Positions 44,737 through 54,423 of a DNA stretch of 64,000 bases are shown piece after piece; within the stretch, counting starts at the first letter, position 1; the number at the start of each line of letters is the position of its first letter. The stretch spans positions 186,001 to 250,000 of the forward strand of contig NZ_JAUSUL010000001.1 of the NCBI RefSeq assembly GCF_030814015.1, written 5' to 3'. A model generated the notes under the pieces. It did not search any database, had not been told where the DNA came from, and worked only from the letters and a program-made list of their open reading frames with translations. Both the position numbers and the translations under genes were made by a program. The DNA is from Amorphus orientalis. GTDB lineage: Bacteria > Pseudomonadota > Alphaproteobacteria > Rhizobiales > Amorphaceae.

Positions 44737-44890
44737 TCCGACAGCGACGGGCGGGGCGGTCTGCGCCCCGCCCGCATTTTTGCGGCCAATCCGCTGCACC
44801 CCCGTTCGAGCGTTTTCGTGAGACAGTGAGACGCGGCCGCGCCCGCACCGACCCTCACGTCCGTCCGTTCCTCCGTCCAACGTCAGGTTC

Positions 44891-45979
44891 ATGTCCGAGT
44901 CCGTTACCGCCAACCAATCCGCCAGTCCGCTGTCCGCCGACAGCGATGACGACCGCAGCGTCAAGCTCTCCTGCAAGGGGCTTTGGAAGATCTTCGGCGA
45001 CGATGCGGACGAGGCGCGCGAGTTCCTCGAGCGTTACGGCGGCCGTCCGTCGAGCGAGGCGCTGGACAAGGCCGGTCTGACGCCCGCGGTCCGCGATGCC
45101 TCCCTCGACGTCCATGACGGCGAGATCTTCGTCATCATGGGCCTCTCGGGCTCCGGCAAGTCCACCATCATCCGCTGCCTGTCGCTGCTCCTGCAGCCGA
45201 CGGTCGGTGAACTCGTCTTCGAAGGTCAGGACCTGCTGGCCTGCTCCCGCAAGGAGCTGATCGACATCCGCCGCCACAAGATGGGAATGGTGTTCCAGCA
45301 CTTCGCGCTGCTGCCCCACCTGACCGTGCTGGGCAACGTCACCTTCCCGCTGGAGATCCAGGGTGTGGACCGCGCCACCCGTGAGCAGCGGGCGATGGAG
45401 GTGATCGAGCTGGTCGGGCTCGGCGGCCGGGAGCTCGACTTCCCGCGCGCGCTGTCCGGCGGACAGCAGCAGCGCGTCGGCATTGCCCGCTCGCTCGCCA
45501 GCGAGCCCGAACTCTGGTTCCTCGACGAGCCGTTTTCCGCGCTGGACCCGCTGATCCGGCGCGAAATGCAGGACGAGTTCCTGCGCCTGCAGCGTCTGCT
45601 TCACAAGTCGATCGTCTTCATCACTCACGACTTCGACGAGGCCATCCGCCTCGCCGACCGCATCGCCATCATGAACCAGGGCGAGATTGTCCAGGTGGGC
45701 ACGCCGGAGGATCTCGTGGTCCGGCCGGCCACGCCCTATGTCGAAGAGTTCACCCGCAACGTCGCGCGCTCCAAGGTCCTGTCCGCACGGTCGATCATGA
45801 CGGCTCCGGTCGACGGCACCGACTATGGCGGCGAGGTCAAGCCCGGCGACCGGATCTCCTCGTTCGCGGGCGACCTCGTCGCCTCCGGCAAGCCGTTCGT
45901 GGTGGTGAACCGGCGCGGCACCCGGATCGGGCAGGTCGACCGCGAGGCGGTGATCGCGATTCTGGCGGAGTCGGCATGA
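44891..45979 (+). CDS. Quaternary-amine ABC transporter ATPase (ProV/OpuAA family)
   Basis: 362 aa. Walker A G-L-S-G-S-G-K-S-T (~85-93), signature L-S-G-G-Q-Q-Q-R-V, Walker B L-W-F-L-D-E-P-F-S-A-L-D. The N-terminal ~50 residues K-L-S-C-K-G-L-W-K-I-F-G form the ProV-type extension. Only about 65 residues follow the cassette (S-A-R-S-I-M-T-A onward), shorter than the two CBS domains of ProV, so osmosensing by a CBS pair is unlikely. Overlaps the permease gene by ATGA. Confidence 0.92.
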   Translation: MSESVTANQSASPLSADSDDDRSVKLSCKGLWKIFGDDADEAREFLERYGGRPSSEALDKAGLTPAVRDASLDVHDGEIFVIMGLSGSGKSTIIRCLSLLLQPTVGELVFEGQDLLACSRKELIDIRRHKMGMVFQHFALLPHLTVLGNVTFPLEIQGVDRATREQRAMEVIELVGLGGRELDFPRALSGGQQQRVGIARSLASEPELWFLDEPFSALDPLIRREMQDEFLRLQRLLHKSIVFITHDFDEAIRLADRIAIMNQGEIVQVGTPEDLVVRPATPYVEEFTRNVARSKVLSARSIMTAPVDGTDYGGEVKPGDRISSFAGDLVASGKPFVVVNRRGTRIGQVDREAVIAILAESA

Positions 45980-47979
45980 CCGTCGCCACGACCCCGCTCT
46001 CTGCTCCCGCCGCGAAACCGGTAACCGGCAAGCTGCTCTGGCTGGCCGCGATCGCGGTGCTCGTCGGCCTGTGGTATCTGGCGCCCCTTGTGCCCTGGAT
46101 CGGCGACCCCGCATCGGTCTGGATCCTGCCCCTGAAGGGCTGGATCACGGCGGCGATGGACTGGCTCGTCGACGATCTCTCGTTCGGGCTCTTCACCTTC
46201 AAGGAACTGACCCGCGCCATCGCCTGGGTGCTCGGCCTCCCGCTTCGCGCCTGCATCGCCGTCCTGTCGACGGGATGGGATCTGCCCACCGGCGCGGGCG
46301 CCATCTTCGTTCCGCCCATCCCCTGGTTCGGGGTCGTCGCCGCCGTCACCTGGCTCGGCTGGCGCTTCGGCGGCCGCAGCCTGGCGCTGCTCGCCTTCTT
46401 CTGCTTCGCCTATCTCGCCGTCTTCGGACAGTGGGAAAGCGCGATGATCACGCTGTCCTCGATCCTGGTCGCGGTTCCCGTCGGCGTGATCGTGGGCATC
46501 TCGCTCGGCATTCTGGCGCACCGCTACGAAACCTTCGCCGACATCATCAAGCCGGTGCTCGACCTGATGCAGACGGTGCCGGTGTTCGCCTATCTGGTCC
46601 CGGTCCTGTTCCTGTTCGGCTTCGGTCCGGTCTCCGCGATGATCGCCACGATCATCTACGCGATGCCGCCGATGGTCCGGGTGACAATGCTCGCGCTGCG
46701 CAGCGTTCCGCCCGAGGTCGTCGAGCTGGGCGACATGGCCGGCTGCACGCCGCGCCAGATGCTGTGGCGCATCCTGCTGCCGACCGCCCGGCCGAGCCTG
46801 ATGGTCGGCGTCAACCAGGTGATCATGCTGTCCCTGAACATGGTGATCATCGCCTCCATGATCGGCGCCGGCGGACTGGGCCGCGACGTGCTGACCTCGC
46901 TCCGGCGGCTGGCCATCGGCGACGGGCTCGAAGCCGGTATCGCAATCACCCTCCTGGCCATCTCGCTCGACCGCCTGAGCCAGGCCTTCGTCTACCGCCA
47001 GAAGCAGCCGCTCCATCTCGAGCAGGGTATGAGCTTCTTGCAGCGCCATGCCACGGCGGTTGTGTTCGTGGCGTTCATCCTGGCGAGCCTGCTCGTTACG
47101 GCCATCAATCCCGCAATCGCGATCTATCCCCAGTCGATGGTGCTCGACACCGGCCCGTTCTGGGACCGTCTCGTCGAGTTCATCAACGTCCACCTTTACG
47201 ACTATCTGGATGCGATCAAAGCGTTCCTGCTGATCTACGTCCTGGTTCCGCTGAAGCGGTTCCTGGTGGACGCCCCCTGGCTCGGCGTGATCGCCGTTCT
47301 CGCCGTCGCCGGCCTGCGCCTCGGCGGCGCCCGGCTGGCCGTTGCTGTCTCCCTGATGGCGGCGTTCATCGCGCTCACCGGCAACTGGGAGAAGGCGATG
47401 ATCTCGGTCTATCTCTGCGGGCTCTCGGTGGTGTTCGCGAGCCTGATCGGCATCCCGATCGGCATTCTGTCGGCCCGGCACGACGGGTTCCGCCGGGTCG
47501 CACAAACCACGATCGACACGCTGCAGACCCTTCCGAGCTTCGTGTATCTGATCCCGGTCGTCATGCTCTTCGCGGTCGGCGACTTCTCCGCGATGATCGC
47601 GATCGTGCTCTATGCGCTCGCACCGGCGGTCCGCTACGCTGACCACGGCATCCGGCGGGTTCCGGCCAACATCATCGAAGCCGGCACCATGGCCGGCTGC
47701 CGGCCCTCGCAGCTTCTGTGGAAGGTTCAGCTGCCGCTGGCCATGCCCGAGCTGATGCTGGGGTTGAACCAGACCATCATGATGGCGCTGTCCATGCTGG
47801 TGATCACGGCGCTCGTCGGGACCAACGATCTCGGCCAGGAGGTGTATATCGCGCTGACGCGGGCTGACATCGGCCAGGGCATCGTCGCGGGTCTCTGTGT
47901 CGCCTTCATCGCGATGATCGCCGACCGGCTGATCAATGCCTGGGCGGAAAAGCGCAAGCGCGAGCTCCAGATCGACTGA
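45976..47979 (+). CDS. Fused double permease of the quaternary-amine ABC transporter
   Basis: 667 aa, about twice the size of ProW. Two BPD_transp_1 domains are visible, each with its own EAA-type loop: V-E-L-G-D-M-A-G-C-T-P-R-Q-M-L (~250) and I-E-A-G-T-M-A-G-C-R-P-S-Q-L-L (~565). The halves are similar but not identical, so the channel is a pseudodimer made by one chain. N-terminal helices precede each half. Follows the ATPase with ATGA overlap; kinase 2 begins 68 bp downstream. Confidence 0.92.
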   Translation: MTVATTPLSAPAAKPVTGKLLWLAAIAVLVGLWYLAPLVPWIGDPASVWILPLKGWITAAMDWLVDDLSFGLFTFKELTRAIAWVLGLPLRACIAVLSTGWDLPTGAGAIFVPPIPWFGVVAAVTWLGWRFGGRSLALLAFFCFAYLAVFGQWESAMITLSSILVAVPVGVIVGISLGILAHRYETFADIIKPVLDLMQTVPVFAYLVPVLFLFGFGPVSAMIATIIYAMPPMVRVTMLALRSVPPEVVELGDMAGCTPRQMLWRILLPTARPSLMVGVNQVIMLSLNMVIIASMIGAGGLGRDVLTSLRRLAIGDGLEAGIAITLLAISLDRLSQAFVYRQKQPLHLEQGMSFLQRHATAVVFVAFILASLLVTAINPAIAIYPQSMVLDTGPFWDRLVEFINVHLYDYLDAIKAFLLIYVLVPLKRFLVDAPWLGVIAVLAVAGLRLGGARLAVAVSLMAAFIALTGNWEKAMISVYLCGLSVVFASLIGIPIGILSARHDGFRRVAQTTIDTLQTLPSFVYLIPVVMLFAVGDFSAMIAIVLYALAPAVRYADHGIRRVPANIIEAGTMAGCRPSQLLWKVQLPLAMPELMLGLNQTIMMALSMLVITALVGTNDLGQEVYIALTRADIGQGIVAGLCVAFIAMIADRLINAWAEKRKRELQID

Positions 47980-48047
47980 TCGGGCCTTCCCGGTCCCGGT
48001 CGTCCGCGCTTTCGTTCGCCCGGTTCGAATGACGAATTGGAGGACAC

Positions 48048-48929
48048 ATGCCTGATGCCGCAAGCGCCGCACGGCGCGCCGCCACGCTCGATATCTGGAC
48101 CGGTCCGGTCGAGCCGAGGCCGGTGACGGGCGGGATCACGAACACCAATTTCCTGGTGGAAGACGGCGGTCGGCGCTGCTTCGTCCGGGTCGGTGACGAT
48201 ATCCCGGTCCATGGCGTCATGCGCTTCAACGAACTGGCGGCCTCACGGGCGGCCGCGGAGATCGGGGTATCCCCGCCGGTCGTCCACGCCGAGCCGGGCA
48301 TCCTCGTTCTGGACTTCATCGAGGGACAGACCCTCGAAGAGGCGGATCTGCGCGATCCGGAAATGCTCCAGCGTGTCGTCCCGCTGCTCCGGCGCTGCCA
48401 TGAAGGCATGGCGCGCCACATGTCGGCGCCCGCGCTGATGTTCTGGGTCTTCCATATCTGCCGGCACTATGCCCGCCTCCTGGAAGACGGCAAAAGCCGC
48501 CACCGCCGGATCCTGCCGGACCTGATGGCGCGCACGGACGCGCTGGAGGCGACGATCGGCCCGATCGATCTGGTGTTCGGCCACAACGATCTTCTGCCGG
48601 CGAACTTCATCGACGACGGCGAGCGGCTATGGCTGATCGACTGGGATTATGCGGGGTTCAACTCGCCGCTGTTCGATCTCGGCGGTCTGTCGTCCAACAG
48701 CCAGTTCTCGCAGGAACAGAGCGACGAGATGCTCCGGCTTTACTACGACCGTGAACCGGACGACGCTCTGCGCGGCAAGCTGGCTGCGATGAAGGTCGCC
48801 TCGCTTCTGCGCGAAACGATGTGGAGCATGGTGTCGGAAATCTATTCGGAGGTCGACTTCGACTTCGGGGCCTACACGGCGGAAAACATGACCCGGCTCG
48901 AGGAAGCCTGGACCGCCCTCAGAACCTGA
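48048..48929 (+). CDS. Choline/ethanolamine kinase-like phosphotransferase, copy 2
   Basis: 293 aa. Nucleotide loop V-T-G-G-I-T-N-T-N-F-L-V, catalytic loop F-G-H-N-D-L-L-P-A-N-F (~184) and L-I-D-W-D-Y-A-G. GGAGG lies just before ATG 48048. It is transcribed with the ABC transporter, so it probably phosphorylates the imported amine. It differs from copy 1 in the catalytic loop (H-N-D against H-C-D), which hints at different substrates. Confidence 0.87.
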   Translation: MPDAASAARRAATLDIWTGPVEPRPVTGGITNTNFLVEDGGRRCFVRVGDDIPVHGVMRFNELAASRAAAEIGVSPPVVHAEPGILVLDFIEGQTLEEADLRDPEMLQRVVPLLRRCHEGMARHMSAPALMFWVFHICRHYARLLEDGKSRHRRILPDLMARTDALEATIGPIDLVFGHNDLLPANFIDDGERLWLIDWDYAGFNSPLFDLGGLSSNSQFSQEQSDEMLRLYYDREPDDALRGKLAAMKVASLLRETMWSMVSEIYSEVDFDFGAYTAENMTRLEEAWTALRT

Positions 48930-48934
48930 CGGGT

Positions 48935-48957
48935 GTCGGGTCGGATCCGACCCCGAC
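48935..48957. terminator. Palindromic hairpin between kinase 2 and the CHAD gene
   Basis: GGGTCGGATCCGACCC (48938-48953) is a perfect 16-bp palindrome extended by GTC/GAC with one bulge. Located between converging genes and followed by GTGTTTTCC on the plus strand. Confidence 0.5.
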
Positions 48958-48969
48958 CGTGTTTTCCAT

Positions 48970-49902
48970 TCAGGCTGCGAGCGACGTCTTCTCCGTCGCC
49001 TCCGCGCCTTCCCGGCCCCAGGCGTGCCAGTAGGCAGTCCAGCGCTCGGCCAGCGCCCGGTCGGTCTCCGCCAGAAGCCTGTCGCCGAGCGCGAACGCGT
49101 CATGTTCGAGCGATGTCCGGCGGCGGCCGATCAGCGCCAGGAACACCTCGATGTCCTTCGGGTCGCCGAACGCGTCCGGCTCCTCCCGGAGCGTCGCCTC
49201 GAACACGTCCAGATCGTGGTGATCGCCGAGAAGGTCGGCCAGGGTAGCGGCAGCGTCGACATGGACGGTCATCGGCTCGGGCCACACCGGTGCGAGCAGG
49301 CGCGCATGGTATCCGTGGTACTTCACGCGCTTGCGCCAGTCGTGGAACGTCTCGGCGGTCGGATCCTTTCGGGTCGTCCGCATCGCCTTGCGAGCCCGGG
49401 CGTAGGTCTTGGCGAGGCCGTCGGCGAAGGTCTCGGCCCCATCGTCCTCGATCTGCCAGCGCAGGGCGCGGACCTTCGCCAGCACCATCTGCTCCCGGAA
49501 GCCGGCGAGCTTCCGGTCGATGTCGTCGTCCTTCACCTGCTTCTGGCGCAGGGTCAACCGGCGGCGGATCGAACCGAACGCCTGCCGGTCGATCTGATCC
49601 TCGTGGAGACCGGTCAGGCTGTCATAGGCTTCGAGCAGCGCTTCGGTGTCCCGCAATCCCGACAGCTCGCGTGCGGCATCGCGAAACGCGGCGTTTTCCT
49701 TCGCATAGTCGGGAAACGACGGGCGGATGAGCCGGACCAGACCACGCAGCTTCTTGCAGCGTTTGCGGACCTGATGCACGGCCACATGCCGGTCGAGCGC
49801 GGTGTCGTCGATCTCCGCGATCGCCTTGTCGATCTGTTCGATCGCGATCCGCCGGGCGCCGTCAGCGACGCTCTCATCGGTTCGCTTGAACCGGTACCCC
49901 AT
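48970..49902 (-). CDS. CHAD domain protein
   Basis: 310 aa from ATG 49902, which follows an ideal GGAGG. Conserved histidines and basic residues such as A-V-H-Q-V-R-K-R-C-K-K-L-R, F-H-D-W-R-K-R-V-K-Y-H and D-H-H-D-L-D-V-F define CHAD, a helical fold that binds polyphosphate. No polyphosphate kinase, CYTH phosphatase or phosphate transporter gene is nearby, so the local role is unknown. Confidence 0.92.
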   Translation of the reverse strand: MGYRFKRTDESVADGARRIAIEQIDKAIAEIDDTALDRHVAVHQVRKRCKKLRGLVRLIRPSFPDYAKENAAFRDAARELSGLRDTEALLEAYDSLTGLHEDQIDRQAFGSIRRRLTLRQKQVKDDDIDRKLAGFREQMVLAKVRALRWQIEDDGAETFADGLAKTYARARKAMRTTRKDPTAETFHDWRKRVKYHGYHARLLAPVWPEPMTVHVDAAATLADLLGDHHDLDVFEATLREEPDAFGDPKDIEVFLALIGRRRTSLEHDAFALGDRLLAETDRALAERWTAYWHAWGREGAEATEKTSLAA

Positions 49903-49994
49903 CAAAAACCTCCTCGAAACTCGCCCGGAGCACTTAACCACAAGCGCAACGGGTGCGCTTGTGGAAAGTTCCGCGGGCGGCGCTGGAGGACCTC

Positions 49995-52900
49995 TCAGGC
50001 GCTGCCGGATCCGACCGTGTCGGTCGGGACCGTGTCAGGGTCTGCCGGGGTTGGCGCCAGCTTCTTGCGGGCGAACGTCCGCATGACGAACACGAAGAAG
50101 ACCGGGACGAACAGGACGCCGAGGACCGTCGCCGAGATCATCCCGCCCAGCACGCCTGTGCCGATCGCGTTCTGGCTGGCCGCGCTGGCACCGCTTGCGA
50201 TGGCGAGCGGCGTCACGCCGAGCGCGAAGGCGAGCGACGTCATCAGGATCGGCCGGAACCGGAGTTCGGCGGCCTCCCGGGCGGCGTCGCGCAGCTCGTG
50301 GCCCTGCTCGCGCAGATCCTTGGCGAATTCCACGATCAGGATGGCGTTCTTGGCGGCGAGACCGATGATCGCGATGAGGCCGACCTTGAAGTACACGTCG
50401 TTCGACATGTCCCGCATCATGATCGCCAGCACCGCACCGATCGCACCCAGCGGCACCACCAGCATGACCGACAGCGGGATTGCCCAGCTCTCGTAAAGCG
50501 CGGCCAGAAGCAGGAACACGAACAGGATCGACAGACCGATCAGGATCGGCGCCTGGGAGCCGGATGCGATCTCCTGAAGCGACTGGCCGGTCCACTCGTA
50601 GCCGAAGCCGGGCGGCAGATCGGCTGCGAGGCGCTCCATCTCCTGAATGGCCTGGCCCGACGAATAGCCCGGTGCGGCCTGTCCGGAAATCCGGATCGAG
50701 GGATAGCCGTTGTAACCGACCACCTGGAGCGGCCCCCGGGTCCATTCCGCATGGGCGAACGCGGACAGCGGCACCATGCCGCCATGGACGTTGCGCACGT
50801 GGAGATCGAGCAGGTCGGAAATCTCCATGCGGCTTCGGTCGTTTGCCTCCACCGTCACCCGCTGCATGCGGCCGGAATTGGGGAAGTCGTTGACGTAGCG
50901 GGAGCCCAGATTGGCGGAGATGGCTGAGTTGATCTCGGCGAACTGGACGCCGAAGGCGTTGGCCTTCTCGCGGTCGATCACGAGAGCGACCTGGGGCGCG
51001 TCGGGCAGGCCCTCCACGCGCATGCCGGTCAGGATCTCGCTCTGCCGAGCCGCGCCGAGAAGCTGGTCGCGGGCGGACAGCAGCGCCTGCTGGCCGAGGC
51101 CGGCCCGGTCCTGAAGGCGGAAGGAGAAGCCGTTCGAGGTGCCGAGACCCTGGATCGGTGGTGGCGACAGGGCGAACGTGATCGCGTCCTTGATGCCGAA
51201 CAGCTGCTGGTTCGCGCGGCCGGCGACGGCGGCAGCCGAATCCTCGGGTCCGCGTTCGTCCCAGTCTTCCAGGGTTACGAAGGCCAGGCCTGCGTTCTGG
51301 CCGGCACCGGAGAACGAGAAGCCGAGGATCGCGATGACCTGCTCGACCACCGGGTCGTTGCGGAAGATGCCCTCCACCTGCTCGAGCACGTCGACCGTGC
51401 GGTTGGCGCTGGCCTCGGCGGGCGTCTGGATGTCGACGATCAGGAAGCCCTGGTCTTCGTTCGGCAGGAACGAGGACGGCAGCCGGATGAACATCCAGCC
51501 GAGCCCGACGGCGATCGCCAGGTAGACGATCATGAACAGACCGGCATAGCGGACCGTGCCGCGCACGGTGCGGCCGTATCCGTTGGTCAGACGCGTGAAG
51601 TTGCGGTTGAACCAGCCGAAGAAGCCGCGGCGTTCGTGATGCCCTTTCACCGGCTTCAGCATCGTGGCGCAGAGCGCCGGCGTCAGCGACAGCGCCAGGA
51701 AGCCGGAGAACAGGATCGACACGACCATCGTCAGCGAGAACTGCTGGTAGATCACGCCCACCGCGCCCGGGAAGAACGCCATCGGCACGAACACCGCGGT
51801 CAGCACCAGAGTGATGCCGATGATCGCGCCGGTGATCTGCTTCATTGCCTTGATGGTGGCTTCGCGGGGCGACAGGCCCTCGGTCGCCATGATCCGTTCG
51901 ACGTTCTCGATGACCACGATCGCGTCGTCGACGAGAATGCCGATGGCCAGCACCATGGCGAACATGGTCAGCACGTTGATGGAGAAGCCGCTGGCCAGCA
52001 TGACCGCGCAGGTGCCGAGAAGGGCGATCGGCACCACGATCGCCGGGATGATCGTGTAGCGGAAACTCTGCAGGAACAGGAACATCACGAGGAAGACGAG
52101 CCCGACCGCCTCAAGGAGCGTGTGCAGCACCTTCTCGATCGATTTTTCCACGAACGGAGAGGTGTCGTAGGGAATCTCGTATTCGACGCCGGCCGGGAAG
52201 TAGCGTGCCAGCTCGGTCAGGGTCTCCCGCACCGCCTCCGAGGTTGCCAGGGCGTTGCCGGTCGGAGAAAGCTGGATGCCGATGGCGGCTGCCGGCTGTC
52301 CGTTCAGCCGCGAGGAGAAATTGTAGCTCTCGCTGCCGAGCTCCACGGTGGCAACGTCGCCGAGGCGCACCATCGACCCGTCCGGGTTTGCTCTGAGGAC
52401 GACCGACTCGAATTCCTCCACCGTCTCCAGCTGCCCGTCCACGAGAACGGTCGCCGAGATCTGCTGATCCGGCACCAGAGGCTGGGCGCCGATGCGACCG
52501 GCCGCAACCTGGGCGTTCTGGGCGCGGATCGCCTGAACGATGTCGTCGGCGGTCAGCTCCAGACCGAGCATCTTGTCCGGATCCATCCAGATGCGCATGG
52601 CGCGCTGGGTGGAGAACAACGTGGCACTGCCGACGCCGTCGATGCGGCGGATCTCGCCGATCACGTTGCGGGTCAGGTAGTCGCCGAGCGCCACCGGGCT
52701 CATCGAGCCGTCGGTCGAGGTGAGCGCGGCGACCATCAGGAAGCCGCTGTTGGCCGGGTCGACCTCGACGCCCTGGTCCTTGACCGTGTCGGGCAATCGC
52801 GGCTCGACGCGCCGGATCCGGTTCTGGACGTCGACGGCGGCCTGATCGACGGAGGTGCCCGGGCGGAACGTGGCGGTGATGCTGACGGCGCCCGAAGCGA

Positions 52901-53147
52901 CCGAGGTCGATTCGAAATACATCAGGCCTTCAATGCCGTTCAGTTCCTCTTCGATCGGCCGCGTGACGCTCTGGTAGAGGTCCTCGGGCGAAGCGCCGGG
53001 ATAGGCGGTTGAGATTTCGATCTGGGGCGGAGCGACCTTCGGATACTGCGACACCGGCAGCTGCGGGATGGCGATCACGCCCGCGATGATGATGAAGATC
53101 GCGATGACCCATGCGAAGATGGGCCGGTCGATGAAAAAGCTCGGCAT
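49995..53147 (-). CDS. RND efflux pump inner-membrane transporter (HAE1/AcrB type)
   Basis: 1050 aa, full length, twelve membrane helices and two large periplasmic loops. Start M-P-S-F-F-I-D-R-P-I-F-A-W-V is the AcrB N-terminus. The proton-relay aspartates are in G-I-L-V-D-D-A-I-V-V-I-E-N-V and the lysine in V-E-F-A-K-D-L. Exports hydrophobic compounds. 12 bp after the adaptor gene. No outer-membrane channel gene is present, so a TolC encoded elsewhere is needed. Confidence 0.96.
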   Translation of the reverse strand: MPSFFIDRPIFAWVIAIFIIIAGVIAIPQLPVSQYPKVAPPQIEISTAYPGASPEDLYQSVTRPIEEELNGIEGLMYFESTSVASGAVSITATFRPGTSVDQAAVDVQNRIRRVEPRLPDTVKDQGVEVDPANSGFLMVAALTSTDGSMSPVALGDYLTRNVIGEIRRIDGVGSATLFSTQRAMRIWMDPDKMLGLELTADDIVQAIRAQNAQVAAGRIGAQPLVPDQQISATVLVDGQLETVEEFESVVLRANPDGSMVRLGDVATVELGSESYNFSSRLNGQPAAAIGIQLSPTGNALATSEAVRETLTELARYFPAGVEYEIPYDTSPFVEKSIEKVLHTLLEAVGLVFLVMFLFLQSFRYTIIPAIVVPIALLGTCAVMLASGFSINVLTMFAMVLAIGILVDDAIVVIENVERIMATEGLSPREATIKAMKQITGAIIGITLVLTAVFVPMAFFPGAVGVIYQQFSLTMVVSILFSGFLALSLTPALCATMLKPVKGHHERRGFFGWFNRNFTRLTNGYGRTVRGTVRYAGLFMIVYLAIAVGLGWMFIRLPSSFLPNEDQGFLIVDIQTPAEASANRTVDVLEQVEGIFRNDPVVEQVIAILGFSFSGAGQNAGLAFVTLEDWDERGPEDSAAAVAGRANQQLFGIKDAITFALSPPPIQGLGTSNGFSFRLQDRAGLGQQALLSARDQLLGAARQSEILTGMRVEGLPDAPQVALVIDREKANAFGVQFAEINSAISANLGSRYVNDFPNSGRMQRVTVEANDRSRMEISDLLDLHVRNVHGGMVPLSAFAHAEWTRGPLQVVGYNGYPSIRISGQAAPGYSSGQAIQEMERLAADLPPGFGYEWTGQSLQEIASGSQAPILIGLSILFVFLLLAALYESWAIPLSVMLVVPLGAIGAVLAIMMRDMSNDVYFKVGLIAIIGLAAKNAILIVEFAKDLREQGHELRDAAREAAELRFRPILMTSLAFALGVTPLAIASGASAASQNAIGTGVLGGMISATVLGVLFVPVFFVFVMRTFARKKLAPTPADPDTVPTDTVGSGSA

Positions 53148-53159
53148 GTGTGTGCGCCT

Positions 53160-54374
53160 TTACCCGGCTTTCTTGTCGCCAGCGGCGGAGGTGGGCTGCT
53201 CGCCTTCTGCGGTCCCGTCGGCCTTCCAGGGCTGCGGGGCCACCGGTGCGCCGGGGCCGATCTTCTGGAAGCCCTCGACGATCACCTTGTCGCCCGCCTG
53301 CAGGCCTTCCTCGACGATCCAGCTGTCGCCGGCGACCCTTCCGATGGTGACCGGCCGCACGGCCGCCTTGCTTTCGCCGTCGACCACGAAGACGCGGGCA
53401 TTGCCGCTCGCATCCCGCTGGACGGCCTGGCGCGGCACTGCGAGGGCGTTGTTCTGGATGCCCTGTTCGATCTGCACGCGGACATACAGCCCGGGCAGCA
53501 GCTCGCCGTCCGGATTCGGGAACTCGGCGCGCAGGATCACCTGGCCGGTCGTGCGGTCCACGGCGGTATCGGAAAACAGCAGCGTCCCGGCATGCGCGTA
53601 CTCGGTACCATCGTCCAGCACGAGTTTGACCGGCGCTTCGCCCGGATCCTTGGCAAGCGACCCCATCTTCAGGGCCTTCCTGAGCGACATCATTTCCCGA
53701 ACCGACTGGGTGAAGTCGGCATAGACGGGATCGAGCTGCAGGATCGTGGCCAGCGGTTCGGAATTGTTGGCGCTGACCAGCGCGCCCTCGGTGATCAGCG
53801 CACGGCCGATCCGGCCGCTGATCGGAGCGGTCACGTTGGCGTACTCCAGATCGAGCTTCGCCGTCCTGAGCTCCGCTTCTGCGGCGGCCACGTTGGCGTT
53901 GGCCTGGGCGAGTTCCGCGGAGGCCACGTCGTAGGCCTGCTGGGCGACCACGTTGCGATCGAGAAGCTTCTTCTGCCGGTCGGCATCCTGCTGGGCACGC
54001 AGCTGTTCGGCCTGTGCGCGCTTCAGGTTCGCCTCGGCCCGCTTGACCTGAACCTCGAACGGCGCGGAATCGATCTTGTAGAGGACGTCGCCCTTTTCCA
54101 CCCGGCTGCCCTGGGTGAAGACGCGTTCCGTGACGATCCCGGAGACCCGCGGGCGCACTTCGGCTGTCCGCGTCGGTGCAATTCGGCCGGGAAGTTCGTC
54201 GACGATCGGGATCTGCTGGGGTTCCACCGTCACGATACTGACCGGTGAGGGCGGACGCGCCGGTGCGGCGGACGCACCGGAAGAGCTTTGCTGCTCCGTG
54301 TCGTTGCACGCCGCAAGAACCAAAAGAAGCGCGATGGCGACCAATCCGTCACGCCGAATACGCTTCGTTGTCAT
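53160..54374 (-). CDS. RND efflux pump periplasmic adaptor (AcrA type)
   Basis: 404 aa lipoprotein: hydrophobic L-V-A-I-A-L-L-L-V-L followed by lipobox L-A-A-C. Order: barrel-sandwich half, long alpha-helical hairpin (A-E-A-N-L-K-R-A-Q-A-E-Q-L onward), second lipoyl half, beta-barrel. I chose ATG 54374 over ATG 54386 because GGAG sits 7 nt before it. Cotranscribed with the pump and probably with the TetR gene 49 bp upstream. Confidence 0.93.
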   Translation of the reverse strand: MTTKRIRRDGLVAIALLLVLAACNDTEQQSSSGASAAPARPPSPVSIVTVEPQQIPIVDELPGRIAPTRTAEVRPRVSGIVTERVFTQGSRVEKGDVLYKIDSAPFEVQVKRAEANLKRAQAEQLRAQQDADRQKKLLDRNVVAQQAYDVASAELAQANANVAAAEAELRTAKLDLEYANVTAPISGRIGRALITEGALVSANNSEPLATILQLDPVYADFTQSVREMMSLRKALKMGSLAKDPGEAPVKLVLDDGTEYAHAGTLLFSDTAVDRTTGQVILRAEFPNPDGELLPGLYVRVQIEQGIQNNALAVPRQAVQRDASGNARVFVVDGESKAAVRPVTIGRVAGDSWIVEEGLQAGDKVIVEGFQKIGPGAPVAPQPWKADGTAEGEQPTSAAGDKKAG

Positions 54375-54423
54375 CGCATTCTCCATAAGCGATGCGTCGC
54401 GCCGCCCCCTGGCGAACGCGCGC

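Noticed and set aside
45823-48072. Open frame of ~749 codons on the minus strand opposite the fused permease
   Set aside because: Highly charged low-complexity antisense of a membrane protein.
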